A DNA stretch of 64,000 nucleotides from Elusimicrobiaceae bacterium (GCA_017961585.1 JAGCWX010000028.1:161150-225149); one strand, 5' to 3'. Positions 15,570 to 24,028 are shown, counted from the stretch's first letter. Program-made: numbers and translations. Notes: generated by a model not told the origin, from the letters alone.

Positions 15570-17018
15570 TTACCACCGCAGGTTCGGTTGGCGGGCGGCC
15601 GACACTTCATCAATCCGTTTGACGGGTTGATTGTGTGGGGCGTCCTTAACTACTTGCGGATCTGTTTGAATTTCCTCGTAGATTTGCTCCAACGCGGTTA
15701 CAAACGCGTCTAACATCTCTTTATTTTCCGTTTCCGTCGGTTCCACCATCAAGGCCTCCGGCACAATAAGCGGGAAATAAATCGTCGGCGCGTAGAAACC
15801 GTAATCCAACAGGCGTTTGGCAATATCGCTAGTGTGCACACCGGTCGTGTGCGGATCGGGCGGTGTAAGCACGCACTCGTGCATACAATTGCGGTCAAAA
15901 AACGCGTTGAATTTGCCTTTCAAACATGCGCGCACATAGTTAGCGTTAAGCACGGCATTTTCGGCAATTTCTTTCAGCGTTCTGCCGTCAAATTGGCGCA
16001 AGAAACAATACCCGCGGATCACCACCGCCATATTGCCGTAAAATGCTTTCATACGGTTTTGGCTTTCCGGGCGGTTATCGGCCAGCGTGTATTGACCGTT
16101 TACGTGTGAGACAATCGGGTGCGGCAAGAACGGTGCCACGTGTTTGGCAGCGCCTACCGGCCCGGAACCGGGCCCGCCGCCACCGTGCGGGGCAGCAAAC
16201 GTTTTATGCAAGTTAAGGTGCATGATATCCACACCAAAATCCGCCGGCTTGGCTAGACCAATTAGCGCGTTAAAGTTAGCCCCATCCATGTAGAGCAGCG
16301 CGCCTACGCTATGCACCATATCGGCAATTTCTTTGATTTCGGGTTCAAAAAGCCCCACGGTATTGGGAACGGTCAGCATGACTACCGCAGTTTTTTCAGA
16401 CAGTGCCGCCTTGAGTGCCGCTTTATCCACGCATCCGTTGGGCGCAGATTTGATATTGATGACGTGATACCCTGCCATATTGGCTGTAGCGGGGTTGGTT
16501 CCGTGGGCAGTATCGGGCACGATTACTTCGCAGCGGTCTTTCCCGCCCGTCGCATCGTGATAGGCACGCGCCGTCAAAATTCCCGTTAGTTCCCCATGAG
16601 CCCCGGCAGCCGGTTGCAACGTAAACGCCGCCAGCCCGGTAATTTGTTTGAGGAGTTCCTGCAAATTATATGCCAGTTCCAGCGTGCCTTGCACGGCACT
16701 TTCGGGCGCAAATGGGTGCGCGTGCGCAAAGCCCGGCAATACGCTAAGCGTATCGTACGCCTTGGGGTTGTACTTCATCGTGCAGGACCCAAGCGGATAA
16801 AACTGCGCGTCCAAACTATAATTCTGTTGCGACAGGCGCGTAAAATGCCGCACGGTATCAAATTCGCTTAGTTCCGGCAAATTAAGCGTGCTTTTGCGCA
16901 GCAAATTGGCGGGCAGATAATCGGCCGCGTGTTTTTGCGTTTGTTCAAAGCGCACGCCGCGCCGCCCGGGGCGGGATTTTTCAATTGAAAGTTCATTGGT
17001 TTTCAAAATTTCTTTCAT
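15570..17018 (-). CDS. gcvPB: Glycine dehydrogenase (decarboxylating), subunit 2 (P-protein beta)
   Basis: 482 aa, the C-terminal half of the split P-protein. It carries the PLP lysine: HLNLHKTFAAPHGGGGPGSG, Lys272. With GcvPA it decarboxylates glycine and passes the aminomethyl group to lipoyl-GcvH. The opening RPGRRGVRF and FYPLGSCTMKYNPK are family landmarks. The ATG lies one base after the gcvPA stop, and GGAGG in the gcvPA end serves as ribosome site. It is last in the operon and followed by a strong terminator. Confidence 0.95.
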   Translation of the reverse strand: MKEILKTNELSIEKSRPGRRGVRFEQTQKHAADYLPANLLRKSTLNLPELSEFDTVRHFTRLSQQNYSLDAQFYPLGSCTMKYNPKAYDTLSVLPGFAHAHPFAPESAVQGTLELAYNLQELLKQITGLAAFTLQPAAGAHGELTGILTARAYHDATGGKDRCEVIVPDTAHGTNPATANMAGYHVINIKSAPNGCVDKAALKAALSEKTAVVMLTVPNTVGLFEPEIKEIADMVHSVGALLYMDGANFNALIGLAKPADFGVDIMHLNLHKTFAAPHGGGGPGSGPVGAAKHVAPFLPHPIVSHVNGQYTLADNRPESQNRMKAFYGNMAVVIRGYCFLRQFDGRTLKEIAENAVLNANYVRACLKGKFNAFFDRNCMHECVLTPPDPHTTGVHTSDIAKRLLDYGFYAPTIYFPLIVPEALMVEPTETENKEMLDAFVTALEQIYEEIQTDPQVVKDAPHNQPVKRIDEVSAARQPNLRW

Positions 17019-17019
17019 A

Positions 17020-18345
17020 TCAAATTCCTCCCAGCGCGTCTGCGTATGCGTTTAGATCTTCCTCCGTACGCAACTCGGTCGCGCACACCAGCAAATAATT
17101 TTTCATTTGCGGGCACAATTGGCCTAAATCGTACCCGGCGGCGATGCCTTTTTCTTCCAATTTCGCCACAACGTCGGCGGCCGCAACCGGGCACTGCACT
17201 ACAAATTCATTAAAGAACGGGGCCAAAGTTTTCACGTGAAATTTTTTGGTTTTGTTAATAAGGTCTGCCAAGTGGTGCGCACGTTCCAAATTGAGCTCGG
17301 CCACTTCTTTTAAACCTTGCGGCCCCAGCAGCGTCAAATAGATCACGGCATTTAACGCACAAAGCGCTTCGTTGGAGCAAATGTTAGAAGAAGCTTTTTC
17401 CCGGCGGATATGTTGCTCGCGCGCTTGAAGGGTAAGCACAAAAGCGCGCTTGCCGTCTTTATCTTTGGCAATTCCCACAATACGCCCGGGCAATTGGCGC
17501 ACATACGCTTTTTTGGCCGTCATCACGCCTAGGCCCGGCCCGCCGAAGCTGACGGGGTTCCCCAGCGGTTGCCCTTCGCACACGGCAAAATCAGCGTCGT
17601 ACTCACCGGGGGTTTGCACCACGCCGAGCGAAATCGGGTTCACAACGGATACCAACAGTGCCCCCGCCCCATGCACGGCGGCGGACACTGCTTGTGCATC
17701 TTCCAAGCTGCCTAAAAAGTTAGGCGTTTGCAAAATAAAGCAAGCGGCTTTATCGGTAAGCGTTTTTTTCAAAGCGTTCAAGTCCAGCGTACCCTCCTGG
17801 GTGGCGGGTGCTTCCGTAACCGTCAAATTAGCATGACGCGTATAGGTTTTTAAAACTTCTTTGTAATGCGGATGCAAAAGTTGGGAAATCACAATTTCGC
17901 TGCGCCCCGTGATACGGCAAGCCGCTAAAGCGGCTTCGGTCATAGCGGTAGCACCGTCGTAGTGAGAGGCGGTCGCCACATCCATTCCCGTCAGAGCGCA
18001 CATACAACTTTGAAATTCGTAAATGGTCTGCAAAGTGCCTTGGCTGGCCTCGGCCTGATAGGGTGTATAGGCGGTTAAAAACTCCCCGCGCGAAGACAAC
18101 GCCGGCACGGCCGCCGGGATAAAATGCTCATACATGCCCGCCCCGATAAAATTTTTAAGCGGTTTATTTTTGGCGGCCAGTTCGTGCACGTGGGCGGCAA
18201 GTTCTTGCTCGGTCAAGGCCTTGGGCAGATCCAGGGCCGGGTATAAGAATTTTTCAGGGATTTGGGCCAACAATTCGTGAATATCTTTGGCTCCGATTTT
18301 GGCAAGCATCGCCGCTTGTTCTTCTTTAGTATTTGGGATAAACAT
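17020..18345 (-). CDS. gcvPA: Glycine dehydrogenase (decarboxylating), subunit 1 (P-protein alpha)
   Basis: 441 aa, the N-terminal half of the split glycine decarboxylase. The family opening is clear (FIPNTKEEQAAMLAKIG, NFIGAGMYEHFIPAAV, YTPYQAEASQGTLQ), as is REQHIRREKASSNICSNEAL near the C-terminal third. It forms a heterotetramer with GcvPB. The start is 45 nt downstream of gcvH, and a terminator hairpin lies in that gap, so its expression probably depends on read-through. Confidence 0.95.
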   Translation of the reverse strand: MFIPNTKEEQAAMLAKIGAKDIHELLAQIPEKFLYPALDLPKALTEQELAAHVHELAAKNKPLKNFIGAGMYEHFIPAAVPALSSRGEFLTAYTPYQAEASQGTLQTIYEFQSCMCALTGMDVATASHYDGATAMTEAALAACRITGRSEIVISQLLHPHYKEVLKTYTRHANLTVTEAPATQEGTLDLNALKKTLTDKAACFILQTPNFLGSLEDAQAVSAAVHGAGALLVSVVNPISLGVVQTPGEYDADFAVCEGQPLGNPVSFGGPGLGVMTAKKAYVRQLPGRIVGIAKDKDGKRAFVLTLQAREQHIRREKASSNICSNEALCALNAVIYLTLLGPQGLKEVAELNLERAHHLADLINKTKKFHVKTLAPFFNEFVVQCPVAAADVVAKLEEKGIAAGYDLGQLCPQMKNYLLVCATELRTEEDLNAYADALGGI

Positions 18346-18354
18346 AAGCGTCCT

Positions 18355-18383
18355 ATATAAAAATTTCCCCGCCGTAGCGGGGA
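18355..18383 (-). terminator. Internal terminator/attenuator between gcvH and gcvPA
   Basis: Read on the minus strand: TCCCCGC, loop TACG, GCGGGGA, then AATTTTTATA. The 7-bp GC-rich stem plus T run has the form of an intrinsic terminator, placed inside the gcv operon. Confidence 0.75.
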
Positions 18384-18390
18384 CACTAAA

Positions 18391-18771
18391 TTATTTACCG
18401 ATAGTGGCCTTGTAGGCGGCTAAATCCAGCAGGGCGTTCACTTCGTTCGGGTCGGCCATTTTAATTTTGAACAGCCAGCCGCCGGCGTGCGGTTCGCGGT
18501 TGACGAGGGCCGGGTCTCCATTTAAGGCCTCATTGACGGCCACAATTTCGCCCGATACGGGGGCGTAAATTTCGCTGGCGGATTTGACGGATTCAATCAC
18601 GCAGCAGTTCTCACCTACTTTGACGGTGCGGCCCACCTTAGGCAGGTCCACAAATACAATGTCGCTAATTTCTTCTTGCGCATGGTTGGAAATACCGACG
18701 ACGGCATTTTCACCTTCTACAAAAGCCCATTCGTGGGTTTTTAAAAAACGGCAATTCTCTTCGTTATACAT
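18391..18771 (-). CDS. gcvH: Glycine cleavage system H protein
   Basis: 126 aa, the standard length. The lipoyl-lysine motif ESVKSASEIYAPVSGE gives Lys63 as the attachment site. GISNHAQEEISDIVFVDLP and NREPHAGGWLFKIK are family hallmarks. It carries the aminomethyl group from the P-protein to GcvT. It lies 9 nt after gcvT. Lipoylation could be done by the LplA-type enzyme encoded further downstream. Confidence 0.96.
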   Translation of the reverse strand: MYNEENCRFLKTHEWAFVEGENAVVGISNHAQEEISDIVFVDLPKVGRTVKVGENCCVIESVKSASEIYAPVSGEIVAVNEALNGDPALVNREPHAGGWLFKIKMADPNEVNALLDLAAYKATIGK

Positions 18772-18780
18772 ACCTGCTCC

Positions 18781-19857
18781 TTACACTCTATTTTTATAAA
18801 AAGGGGTTTTAACAACTTCAGCCGGAACTTTGCGACCGTGGATTTCAATTTCCACTTCCGCTCCGACGGCAATTTCACTGGCCACGTATCCTACCGCAAT
18901 GCCTTTAAACAAGGGTGAGAACGTGCCGCTGGTAAGCGTGCCGGCCTCTACGCCTTGATAAAAGACCTTGCAACCTTCGCGCGGCACACCGGGCGTTTTG
19001 AGTTTAAACGCTTTTAATTTGGTTTTAAATCCGGCTGCTTTTTTGGCTTCCAGCGCGGCCTTGCCGATGAAGTTTTCTTTGGTGAGTTTAACCACCCAAC
19101 CACAGTTGGCTTCATACGGGGTTTTGGTTTGGTTGGCATCGGCCCCGTTGAGCAGATACCCCGCCTCCAGGCGTAGCACGTCGCGCGCACCCAGACCGCA
19201 CGGCTTGACACCTAATTTCAATAACGCGTTCCACAGCGCTTCAATTTGCGCGTTGGGCAGCATAATTTCCACGCCGTCCTCACCGGTATATCCCGTACGG
19301 GTGACGTAACCCTTGACACCAAAAAGTTCAATTTCTTGGATGTGAAAGCGCGGTAAATCAATTACGCCGGGGATAATTTTATCGGCAATCCCCACAGCGC
19401 TGGGGCCTTGCAGAGCAATCATACCCCACTGGGCACTTTCGTTAGTGACTTTAACGTCAAACGCTTGGGCTTGTTTTTCAAACCACGCAAAATCTTCGTC
19501 CACACACGCCGCGTTTACAACAACTAAAAACTCTTCCGTTGATAAACAAAACGCGATAGCGTCGTCGATAATGGTGCCTTGCTCGGTTAGGATATGAAAA
19601 TAAGTTCCGGCGGCAGGCTCACTCTTAATGATGTTGCAACTGACGTATTGCAGCAGGTGCAACGCCTCTTTGCCGACGATGCGCAACTGCCCCATGTGGG
19701 ACACGTCAAACATCCCCGCGGCTTCACGCACGGCTTTGTGTTCGGCAATAATGCTATCAAACTGGACGGGCAAGAGCCATCCGTGGAAATCTACCATTTT
19801 TCCGCCCGCTTTTTCGCATGCGGCGCACAGGGCGGTTTTTTTAAGTTCATGTGTCAT
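18781..19857 (-). CDS. gcvT: Glycine cleavage system T protein (aminomethyltransferase)
   Basis: 358 aa. It transfers the methylene group from H-protein to tetrahydrofolate and releases ammonia. Landmarks are FHGWLLPVQFDSIIAEHKAVR, MFDVSHMGQLRIVG, TRTGYTGEDGVEI and GLGARDVLRLEAGYLLNG. It is the first gene of the gcvT-H-PA-PB operon. A TACAAT box ends six bases before the ATG, so the mRNA should start at the start codon. That leaves no room for a glycine riboswitch, which is common upstream of gcvT elsewhere. Confidence 0.95.
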   Translation of the reverse strand: MTHELKKTALCAACEKAGGKMVDFHGWLLPVQFDSIIAEHKAVREAAGMFDVSHMGQLRIVGKEALHLLQYVSCNIIKSEPAAGTYFHILTEQGTIIDDAIAFCLSTEEFLVVVNAACVDEDFAWFEKQAQAFDVKVTNESAQWGMIALQGPSAVGIADKIIPGVIDLPRFHIQEIELFGVKGYVTRTGYTGEDGVEIMLPNAQIEALWNALLKLGVKPCGLGARDVLRLEAGYLLNGADANQTKTPYEANCGWVVKLTKENFIGKAALEAKKAAGFKTKLKAFKLKTPGVPREGCKVFYQGVEAGTLTSGTFSPLFKGIAVGYVASEIAVGAEVEIEIHGRKVPAEVVKTPFYKNRV

Positions 19858-19863
19858 AGTTTT

Positions 19864-19893
19864 ATTGTATAAAATTGAGATTAATTTTCACAA
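19864..19893 (-). promoter_or_regulatory. Promoter of the gcv operon (leaderless)
   Basis: Minus strand: TTGTGA (19893-19888), an 18-nt spacer and TACAAT (19869-19864), then AAAACT and the gcvT ATG. The predicted +1 coincides with the A of the start codon. Confidence 0.7.
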
Positions 19894-19934
19894 CTTACCA
19901 CAGGACCCAGAAATTTCCCCTAAGCCAAGTTTAG

Positions 19935-19940
19935 TATAAT
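19935..19940 (+). promoter_or_regulatory. -10 box of the YgjP-like gene (leaderless)
   Basis: A perfect TATAAT six bases before the ATG at 19947. No convincing -35 is visible. It is divergent from the gcv promoter, with about 65 bp between the two -10 boxes. Confidence 0.6.
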
Positions 19941-19946
19941 ATAAAT

Positions 19947-20642
19947 ATGGCAGATACACAAACCACCATTAGTGACGTAAAACTATTCTTGGAGCGCCTT
20001 AAAAAAGACTTGCCCGAAATCTTTGGTAAAGATGCTACTAAAGCCGCCAAAGAGGGTGAGCCGAACGCTCAGCCCGCGCCCGAAAACACCGTGCTTTTCA
20101 ATGGGGACTTATTTCCCGCGCAAATGTACCTAACGCCCGACCAAGAACCCGGTGTGGCATTTGACGGAAAAGCTTTCCACGTGTATTTGCAAACCGCGCA
20201 GGACGATCCCTGCACCCTGGTGACCGATTGGCTCAAAAACAACGCGCAGGAAACCCTCACAAAAAAAACGGCGGATTGGGCCCAAAAAATGGGGGTGGAA
20301 TTTAATCAAATTTTTATTAAAGACCAGCGCACCTTGTGGGCCAGTTGCTCGGGCAAAAAGAACCTCAATTTTTCGTACCGCATTGTAAAGATGCCGCCCG
20401 CCGTACAAGATTATTTAATGGTGCACGAACTGGGGCATTTGACCTATATGAACCACGGGGCAGAGTACTGGGCGTTGGTGGCACAATTCTGCCCGGATTA
20501 TAAAATCCACCGCCGCTGGCTCAACGAAAATAGAGACGCTATCTTTGCCGATGTGCAACTAACTTACACCCCACCGCAAGGACAGCCCGGCTCAACAACA
20601 TCAGAAACGCAACCGCCCGAAACTTCTCAAGAAACAAAATAA
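19947..20642 (+). CDS. YgjP-like metallopeptidase domain protein (DUF45)
   Basis: 231 aa, YgjP/WLM-type zinc metallopeptidase fold. HELGH at 160-164 with a further His at 170 (YMNH) and TLWASCSGKKNLNFSYR (from about 129) are the family signature (usually WGSCS). E. coli YgjP has been linked to nucleotide pyrophosphatase activity, but peptidase or other roles are possible. The N-terminal 50 residues and the Pro/Thr/Gln-rich C-terminal tail are low-complexity. No signal peptide, so it should be cytoplasmic. It is predicted to be translated from a leaderless mRNA and is followed by a terminator. Confidence 0.85.
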   Translation: MADTQTTISDVKLFLERLKKDLPEIFGKDATKAAKEGEPNAQPAPENTVLFNGDLFPAQMYLTPDQEPGVAFDGKAFHVYLQTAQDDPCTLVTDWLKNNAQETLTKKTADWAQKMGVEFNQIFIKDQRTLWASCSGKKNLNFSYRIVKMPPAVQDYLMVHELGHLTYMNHGAEYWALVAQFCPDYKIHRRWLNENRDAIFADVQLTYTPPQGQPGSTTSETQPPETSQETK

Positions 20643-20644
20643 TA

Positions 20645-20673
20645 AAAACCCCTGCTCGTACAGGGGCTTTTTA
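20645..20673 (+). terminator. Terminator of the YgjP-like gene
   Basis: CCCCTG (20649-20654) pairs with CAGGGG (20661-20666), with A residues before and CTTTTTATA after. Confidence 0.85.
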
Positions 20674-20708
20674 TAGGAGACTTCCGCCGTGGCTTAAGCG
20701 GCCGGAAG

Positions 20709-21140
20709 CTACTTTATTTTTTGCGAAACAACTGCGTTTGGCACACGCACAAAGGCCACATTACCGGCCCACGCTACTTGGTCTTTAGACCGTGTAAAAG
20801 TGCGCCCGTTTTGAAAAGCAAGCGCAACGTGTTCAAGCTGATAATCCGCCGCTAACACGCACGCCGCGGGGATATACACATACGTACCGCTTTGGCTTAA
20901 ACGCCCTTGGCATGTATTTATTTTGCGTTTATAGGAAATAATTTCGTTGCGGCCGCGCGGAGGGCGGAACATCACGTCGGACATATAGACCGGTTTTAGC
21001 AGTGTGGCGGTTACGTTTACGGTGGAGGCCTTGCTCAACACCGCACGTGCAATACGCGTTTGTAAGGACGCGGGGGCTGCCTGCACGCTTAACGCCGTGC
21101 TTACAAAAAGGGCAGCCAGCAGGATGGTTATTTTTTTCAT
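20709..21140 (-). CDS. Small secreted protein of unknown function
   Basis: 143 aa with a clear Sec signal peptide (MKKITILLAALFVSTALSVQAA, cleavage after about residue 22). The mature part is about 120 residues with two cysteines. The run YIPAACVLAADYQLEHVALAFQNG followed later by NVAFVRVP faintly recalls the first barrel of trypsin-like proteases, but the catalytic His is not there, so this may be chance. It has its own promoter and ribosome site (AGAGG). No family recognised. Confidence 0.7.
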   Translation of the reverse strand: MKKITILLAALFVSTALSVQAAPASLQTRIARAVLSKASTVNVTATLLKPVYMSDVMFRPPRGRNEIISYKRKINTCQGRLSQSGTYVYIPAACVLAADYQLEHVALAFQNGRTFTRSKDQVAWAGNVAFVRVPNAVVSQKIK

Positions 21141-21161
21141 GTTAGTTTACCTCTTTCTTAT

Positions 21162-21191
21162 ATTATACAAAAGTTAGGCAAAACTAACAAG
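21162..21191 (-). promoter_or_regulatory. Promoter of the small secreted protein gene
   Basis: Minus strand: TTGTTA (21191-21186), an 18-nt spacer and TATAAT (21167-21162). The leader would be about 15 nt and contains AGAGG before the ATG at 21140. Confidence 0.65.
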
Positions 21192-21254
21192 TATTTTTTA
21201 AAAAATTATTTTAACGTCTTAAAACTAAATTTTTTGGATTACAAAATAGTTAGG

Positions 21255-21770
21255 TTAATATAACAAAAGCCCCAGCGCCGCACTGGCCAATAGTACCGTA
21301 ATCGGCCCGCGTTTAAACTTCCACACCGCCAAAAACGCTCCCGCGCACAGCAGTACACTTTTAAAGTCCACAAAGTTTTCGCCATTGCATAGCGTAAGCG
21401 CAGCCGCCGCGATGAGCCCAATAACTACCAAGCGTAAAATCCGCCACGCCAAGGAATATTTTTCACGCGTGGCAAATAAAAATTTGCCTGCCAAAATCAG
21501 CAAAATAAACGAGGGCAAACAAACCGCCAGCGTGGAAATCCCCGCTCCCCATATTCCGCCGGTTGTGTAGCCCGTATAGGTGGCCAGGTTGATACCCACC
21601 GGGCCGGGGGTCACTTGCGAAATAGCCACAATATCGGTAAACTGTGCAGTAGTCAGCCAGGCCTGTTTGTAAACTACTTCGTTTTGCAGGAAGGAAATCA
21701 TCGCGTATCCGCCACCAAAATTAAACAGGCCGATTTTGAAAAACGTGAAAAAAAGCTGCCAGTAAATCAT
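21255..21770 (-). CDS. Chromate transporter family half (second subunit)
   Basis: 171 aa, about five to six membrane segments. FFKIGLFNFGGGYAMISFLQNEVV and ISQVTPGPVGINLATYTGY are the CHR-family half-domain signatures. Short CHR proteins occur as adjacent pairs that together make one transporter; some carry chromate out, others have unknown anion substrates. Its ATG overlaps the stop of the first half by ATGA. About 100 bp of AT-rich DNA follows, with no obvious terminator. Confidence 0.88.
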   Translation of the reverse strand: MIYWQLFFTFFKIGLFNFGGGYAMISFLQNEVVYKQAWLTTAQFTDIVAISQVTPGPVGINLATYTGYTTGGIWGAGISTLAVCLPSFILLILAGKFLFATREKYSLAWRILRLVVIGLIAAAALTLCNGENFVDFKSVLLCAGAFLAVWKFKRGPITVLLASAALGLLLY

Positions 21771-22300
21771 TGTGCGCGCTCCTTTTTACCAAATAATACG
21801 CCGCACAAAACGGCTACCAACACCACGTACACCGGGGAAATTTTTAACAGCCATACTGCTAGCGCGACCGCCACGCACACCCACACGGTTTTCAGCGTAA
21901 CACCGGCCGATTTGGCCAGTGTAAACACCGGCACCAAAATAAGAGCCACCACGGCCGGGCGCACGCCCATAAAAACACGTTGCACAAACGGATTTTCGGC
22001 AAATTTTCTGAAAAATAGTGCAATGAGCAAAATGATGATAAACGACGGTAACGCCGCCCCCAACGCCGCCGCACACGCACCCGGCACGCGGCAGAGGCGA
22101 TAGCCCGTCAAAATAGCCACGTTAATAGCCATAATGCCGGGGGCCGATTGTGCCACCGCGGTGATGTCTAAAAAATCTTGTTTGGATAGATACGGCCCAA
22201 CCAGCTCACGTTCCATTAAAGGGAGCATAGCATAGCCGCCGCCCAGCGTAAATAAGCCGATTTTGGCAAAAATAAAAAATAGTTTGGCGAGTGTTCTCAC
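21767..22300 (-). CDS. Chromate transporter family half (first subunit)
   Basis: 177 aa. FAKIGLFTLGGGYAMLPLMERELV and AQSAPGIMAINVAILTGYR repeat the same CHR motifs as its neighbour at about a third identity, as expected for a paired short-chain ChrA. I place the start at GTG 22300: a TACAAT box ends exactly six bases upstream, so transcription would begin on this codon. The TTG at 22303 would fall before the predicted +1. Start choice is inference. Confidence 0.85.
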   Translation of the reverse strand: MRTLAKLFFIFAKIGLFTLGGGYAMLPLMERELVGPYLSKQDFLDITAVAQSAPGIMAINVAILTGYRLCRVPGACAAALGAALPSFIIILLIALFFRKFAENPFVQRVFMGVRPAVVALILVPVFTLAKSAGVTLKTVWVCVAVALAVWLLKISPVYVVLVAVLCGVLFGKKERAQ

Positions 22301-22306
22301 CAAACT

Positions 22307-22312
22307 ATTGTA
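22307..22312 (-). promoter_or_regulatory. -10 box of the chromate-type transporter pair
   Basis: TACAAT on the minus strand, then AGTTTG, then GTG. The -35 region is weak. The region 22313-22345 between the transporter and the amidase gene holds an AT-rich stretch (AAAGTTTTTTG) but no clear terminator stem. Confidence 0.5.
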
Positions 22313-22345
22313 CTAATTACAAAAAACTTTATCTAGCAATGAAGT

Positions 22346-24028
22346 TTAGTTAATCCACCCTTCTTGCTTGGCGTAATCCACAATGCCGTTGTAGATGCCT
22401 TGCGCCATCTTTTTTTGCACGGCACTTTGCGAAAGTTTAGCCCGGTCCTTGGGGCTGCTGATAAAGCCCATTTCCACTAAAATCGCCGGGCTTTGTACAC
22501 CCTTGAGTACATAGAAATTGGCCTGACGGATTGCATTTTTTTGATCCACCGCAATGCCAATGCCGGGTTGTTTGTACACCGCGTTTTTGACGTAACCGGC
22601 CAGTTTAGAGCTTTCGTTAATATACTCGTTTTTGGCCATGGATTGCAAAAGCGCATCCACAAAATTGTAGTGTACTTCTTCGTACTGAGTGGCTTCGTTT
22701 TCTAAAGCGGCGGTGGCAGCGGCTTCTTTATCGGTCGCTTTTTCCGAGCGGAAATATACCTGAAACCCGTGGGCCTGTGTATTTTTGGTCGCGTTGACAT
22801 GTACGGAAACAAACAAATCCGCTTTAAAATTATTGGCTATTTTGCTACGGTCAGACAAAGCAATAAACGTATCCGTATCGCGCGTAATTTTTACTTCAAA
22901 ATTTCCTTTTTGAAGCAGTTTGGCCAGCTCTTTGCCTACCGCCAAGTTCCAATCTTTTTCCCGGTATTTACTGCGGGTCGCACCGGGGTCTTTGCCACCG
23001 TGGCCGGGGTCCACCACAATGCGCATTTTTTTGTGATTGGCAGAAACGGCCAGCGGGTGCGGCTCGGCCTTAATTACCGGGGTCACTACCGCGGGCACAA
23101 CAGGCACGGTTTCGGCAGGGGCAGACTCTGCCGGCGCGGCCGGAGTTTGAACTGCCGGGGCCGGGGCGCCTTCCAACACCATTTCTTCAAATTCGTCTTC
23201 TTCCAACACCGACGGTGTCAACGGATCCACCGCGGAAATAGCCAACGGGTTGGGCTCGGCCTTAACAGCGGTAACCGGGACGGACGGCAATTGCGGGGCC
23301 CCGTCCTGTGCCGCTACCCGAAATACCAAACGGTTGCCTTGCGGGGTAAAACTCCAGGTCTTGCCGCTGGCCCCTAAAATGACTTTCATTTCAGCATTAT
23401 TGCGGGATTGGCGCAGCGAAACGGACGAAATATACGGAGTGTGCAGCCGTTGGTGGAAATCCCGCTTCAAGATAACATCTTTTAGCGTTACCAGCACCGT
23501 GTGTGCATTGGGCTGCGAAGTTTCAAACGCAACGGCTTTGTGCGTATCAAACAAGAGCAAGTTTTCTTGCTCGTTAAGCACCGTGTTGGTTAACTCCACA
23601 TTAAAGCGGCGTTCTACCACAAACGTGTTGTCTTCAAATGTAATTTGTTTATCAACTGCCAGTTGAAAGGAGGGTAATAAAAACACTTCCACCGGGGCCA
23701 TAAGCTGGCTGCCCTGCACCGTTACTTCGCCCTTGATCGGGCGCGGTTTTCCGTTGACAATAATTTCATCTAGCGAGGCCGTCAGAATAGCAAAAAAACC
23801 TTTGGCGGTAATTTTGGCTTGCTTGGAAGCGGCAAACATTTCCACTTGGGCCCCTAACTTACGGGCCGTGCGTTGTACGTCCACGTACGTGATCCCGTTA
23901 AGTTCAACGGCATTTACAGCCCCGGCAGAACGGCCTTCTTCTTTGAAGAACACTTTGCCTTGGGCATGGGCCGAACACGTTAAAAACCCCAGCAGAACTG
24001 TTAATACTAAAGCGCAAATGCGTTTCAT
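22346..24028 (-). CDS. amiC: N-acetylmuramoyl-L-alanine amidase (AMIN + Amidase_3)
   Basis: 560 aa. It has a signal peptide (ends SAHA, about residue 22), a copper-amine-oxidase-like/AMIN-type N-terminal region, a Pro/Ala/Glu linker and a C-terminal Amidase_3 domain. Zinc and catalytic residues are visible: DPGHGG, SVHVNA and VEMGFISS. It cleaves the stem peptide from peptidoglycan in the periplasm. The linker is flanked by two near-copies of KAEPNPLAISA. ATG 24028 (AGGGG upstream) fits the signal peptide better than 24046. It lies downstream of the rod-shape genes and RNase G. The symbol is by domain architecture. Confidence 0.88.
   Translation of the reverse strand: MKRICALVLTVLLGFLTCSAHAQGKVFFKEEGRSAGAVNAVELNGITYVDVQRTARKLGAQVEMFAASKQAKITAKGFFAILTASLDEIIVNGKPRPIKGEVTVQGSQLMAPVEVFLLPSFQLAVDKQITFEDNTFVVERRFNVELTNTVLNEQENLLLFDTHKAVAFETSQPNAHTVLVTLKDVILKRDFHQRLHTPYISSVSLRQSRNNAEMKVILGASGKTWSFTPQGNRLVFRVAAQDGAPQLPSVPVTAVKAEPNPLAISAVDPLTPSVLEEDEFEEMVLEGAPAPAVQTPAAPAESAPAETVPVVPAVVTPVIKAEPHPLAVSANHKKMRIVVDPGHGGKDPGATRSKYREKDWNLAVGKELAKLLQKGNFEVKITRDTDTFIALSDRSKIANNFKADLFVSVHVNATKNTQAHGFQVYFRSEKATDKEAAATAALENEATQYEEVHYNFVDALLQSMAKNEYINESSKLAGYVKNAVYKQPGIGIAVDQKNAIRQANFYVLKGVQSPAILVEMGFISSPKDRAKLSQSAVQKKMAQGIYNGIVDYAKQEGWIN

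Noticed and set aside
19858..19946. Glycine riboswitch before gcvT
   Set aside because: The gap is only 89 bp, AT-rich, and the promoter leaves no leader; no conserved aptamer pattern seen.
22769..23377. 202-aa Gly/Arg/His-rich plus-strand frame opposite the amidase linker
   Set aside because: It arises from the reverse complement of a Pro/Ala-rich linker; no start signal.
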